Origin: an uncultured Allomuricauda sp.
Lineage (GTDB): Bacteria; Bacteroidota; Bacteroidia; Flavobacteriales; Flavobacteriaceae
DNA length: 17,332 nt
Reading direction: 5' to 3'
Assembly: GCA_937911965.1 (NCBI GenBank)
Contig: CALDPL010000145.1
Span: 1 to 17,332 of the forward strand
The notes below the pieces were generated by a model. The model worked only from the letters and a program-made list of their open reading frames with translations. It did not search any database and had not been told where the DNA came from. Each line of letters starts with the position of its first letter. The first letter of the stretch is position 1. The position numbers and the translations under genes were made by a program. Shown here in pieces: positions 15,899 through 17,332 of the stretch.

Positions 15899-16783
15899 TC
15901 ACCCCAATTTCTCCTTAAAGAAATCCATGGTGCGTTTCCAGGCCAACTCCGCAGCCTCCTTATCGTATCTAGGGGTCGAGGTGTTGTGGAACCCATGGTT
16001 CACCTCGGGATAAAAGTGTGCCGTGTATTCCTTGCCGTGCTGTTTCAAAGCCTCTTCATAGGCCGGCCAACCCTCGTTTACCCTTTGGTCCAAACCCGCA
16101 AACTGCAACATGAGCGGGGCATTGATCCGATCTATGTCCTCAGTGGGCTGTCCCCCGTAAAAGGGGACCGCTGCCTTTAGTTCAGGCACCCTGACCGCCA
16201 TCATATTGGAAATCCAGCCTCCAAAACAGAAGCCCACCACCCCGATGTTTCCACTACAATCACTGTGGGAGCCCAAGTATTCAAAGGCGGCGATAAAATC
16301 CTCCAACATTTCATCCCGGTCCCGCTCCCTTTGCATGGCCCTTCCCCGGTCATCATCTCCCGGGTAGCCTCCCAAGGGGCTCAGGGCGTCCGGGGCAATG
16401 GTGATGAATCCCTCCAAGGCCGCCCTTCGGGCCGTATCCTCGATATAGGGGTTCAATCCGCGATTTTCATGGACAACAACGATTCCGGGCAATTTGCCCC
16501 CTGCCTTCTTCGGCTTGGACAAGAGGGCCTTTATCTCCCCACCCCCCTTAGGGGAATTGTAGGTGATATAATCCGATTCCAAATTGGGGTCCTGGAGGTT
16601 CACCAGGGCAGTATCACTATAATTGGGCATCAAAAAACCCATTAGGGAGGCCACGGTTATCCCTCCCACGGCATAGATCCCCAATCTTTCGATGAATTCC
16701 CTGCGCTGAAGCTTGTTGTGGGCATAGTCATCGTACAGGTCGAAAACTTCTTGGTTGATGTCTTCCTTTTTCAGTTCTTTCAT
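15899..16783 (-). CDS. Dienelactone hydrolase family protein with Tat-like leader
   Basis: A 294-residue alpha/beta hydrolase of the dienelactone hydrolase family. The catalytic triad is visible: Cys186 in GFCFGGW (Cys nucleophile instead of Ser), Asp232 in AGLDQRV and His263 in NHGFHN; the family HENRG motif holds Glu106. The N-terminal ~55 residues have a twin-arginine-like segment (QRREFIERLG, Arg27-Arg28) followed by a hydrophobic stretch (IYAVGGITVASLMGFLM), so Tat export or membrane anchoring is likely. This leader is known from the longer subgroup of the family. The natural substrate is unknown; a plain carboxymethylenebutenolidase role in aromatic degradation is not supported by neighbours. 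Confidence 0.92.
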   Translation of the reverse strand: MKELKKEDINQEVFDLYDDYAHNKLQRREFIERLGIYAVGGITVASLMGFLMPNYSDTALVNLQDPNLESDYITYNSPKGGGEIKALLSKPKKAGGKLPGIVVVHENRGLNPYIEDTARRAALEGFITIAPDALSPLGGYPGDDDRGRAMQRERDRDEMLEDFIAAFEYLGSHSDCSGNIGVVGFCFGGWISNMMAVRVPELKAAVPFYGGQPTEDIDRINAPLMLQFAGLDQRVNEGWPAYEEALKQHGKEYTAHFYPEVNHGFHNTSTPRYDKEAAELAWKRTMDFFKEKLG

Positions 16784-16895
16784 AATTCAAGGGTTTAGGG
16801 TGCAATTGAGTCGGCCATCTGGCATTTGTTCCAAGGCCCACATCGGTATTCAACAACCTTAATGCCTAGGGCCTAATGGCATAACCATGGTAAGT

Positions 16896-16928
16896 TAGGA
16901 TTAAAATTTCGTTTTGTTTTTAATCCTA
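16896..16928. terminator. Perfect hairpin, possible bidirectional terminator
   Basis: An 11-bp perfect stem (TAGGATTAAAA with TTTTAATCCTA) encloses an 11-base T-rich loop. It lies in the 208-base gap between the hydrolase gene and the chimeric frame to the right. It could terminate the minus-strand frame ending at 16992; it is AT-rich and lacks a separate U-tract, so the role is uncertain. Nothing else is evident in the gap. Confidence 0.45.
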
Positions 16929-16991
16929 CCCTGAAATTTACACAAAATGGTCCCTTTGAAAAATAGGGTCCATGGGATTGAATACCTCAAA

Positions 16992-17332
16992 CTATCGATG
17001 GGGCAGCCGCATTTGTCCTTGCTGCCTGGGGTCGGGTTTTAGGGCCTGTTTCTCGATGGATATCACTTCCAGGCTATAATGCCCAAACTCCTCGGTGACG
17101 GTCGTGATAACGCGCGCCTGGTTCTCCTGCGCCTCCCAGCCCAGGCGCATGCCGAGTCCGAACTCGGCGTTGTCCTCGAACAGCGAGTTGTTCCAGACCG
17201 GGCCGCGACCTTCGGCGTTGACGGTCCACGGTGTGGTGGGGAGGTTGGCGCCGTAGATCGAGCTGGTGGAAGCGAACACCAGGTGCTCCACGTCGTGCTG
17301 GCGGCAGCCTTCCAGCACGTGCAGGAAGCCGG
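16992..17332 (-). CDS. Open frame built of unrelated pieces, likely chimeric (partial at right edge)
   Basis: The frame is open from the right edge to a TAG at 16992 and reads as three joined parts. About 17244-17332 encodes an NAD-dependent sugar epimerase fragment (HVLEGCRQHDVEHLVFASTS then SIYGAN, as in UDP-glucuronate 4-epimerase-type proteins, normally followed by a long C-terminal part). About 17090-17243 encodes a segment like pyruvate:ferredoxin oxidoreductase (GRGPVWNNSLFEDNAEFGLG). The last ~33 codons (HYSLEVISIEKQALKPDP onwards) have the codon use of the rest of the window and no family I recognise. The first two parts are very GC-rich, unlike everything to the left. No natural protein joins these domains in this order at this size, so an assembly or amplification chimera with DNA from another organism is the simplest reading. 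Boundaries are approximate. Confidence 0.6.
   Translation of the reverse strand, partial: GFLHVLEGCRQHDVEHLVFASTSSIYGANLPTTPWTVNAEGRGPVWNNSLFEDNAEFGLGMRLGWEAQENQARVITTVTEEFGHYSLEVISIEKQALKPDPRQQGQMRLPHR

Noticed and set aside
1..17332. CRISPR array, transposase, phage or defence system
   Set aside because: No regularly spaced repeats, integrase, transposase, restriction or toxin-antitoxin genes could be recognised on either strand; the only direct repeat of note is the lipoyl-domain pair.

Overview
The window reads as a chromosomal segment of a Bacteroidota bacterium, most likely a marine member of the Flavobacteriaceae. The main evidence is the gliding/type IX secretion (T9SS) genes porV and gldJ, which sit in the usual flavobacterial neighbourhood (cdd, pdhA and pdhC on one side, murF on the other). 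Supporting signs are weak Shine-Dalgarno sequences, several TAnnTTTG-type -7 boxes, tRNA genes without an encoded CCA, and a TonB-dependent receptor with a carboxypeptidase-regulatory N-terminus. Base composition is fairly even, with roughly balanced GC, until the last ~240 bases, which are strikingly GC-rich.

Layout. 1-3371 (minus): a run of co-directional genes read right to left, M28 lipoprotein peptidase -> SDR oxidoreductase -> SprT-like metalloprotease -> mannose-1-phosphate guanylyltransferase (cut by the left edge). 3405-3426: terminator of the next unit. 3469-7910 (minus): porV -> cdd -> pdhA -> pdhC, joining a T9SS outer-membrane protein, pyrimidine salvage and two pyruvate dehydrogenase subunits. 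7911-8298: a divergent spacer where relatives carry porU; here porU is absent and only a 47-codon orphan reading frame remains, overlapping the gldJ start. 8299-11292 (plus): gldJ, a strong terminator, then murF. 11310-11384 (minus): tRNA-Val(GAC). 11415-11825 (minus): queD-like gene. 12119-14667 (plus): a TonB-dependent receptor gene broken by three different in-frame stops and one frameshift, followed by a strong terminator. 14825-14895 (plus): tRNA-Cys(GCA) with an odd acceptor end. 14945-15856 (plus): DUF1684 lipoprotein. 15899-16783 (minus): dienelactone hydrolase family protein with a Tat-like leader. 16896-16928: perfect 11-bp hairpin. 16992-17332: an open frame stitched from unrelated pieces (epimerase, pyruvate:ferredoxin oxidoreductase-like segment, flavobacterial-looking tail), most simply an assembly or amplification chimera.

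How the genes work together. PorV and GldJ belong to the T9SS/gliding machinery. PdhA and PdhC are two of the pyruvate dehydrogenase subunits (E1 beta and E3 are not here). MurF and ManC supply cell-wall and surface-polysaccharide precursors. I see no CRISPR array, defence island, transposase, phage gene or new multi-gene system. The most interesting points are the missing porU with its orphan fragment, the decayed receptor, the unusual tRNA-Cys and the chimeric right end.
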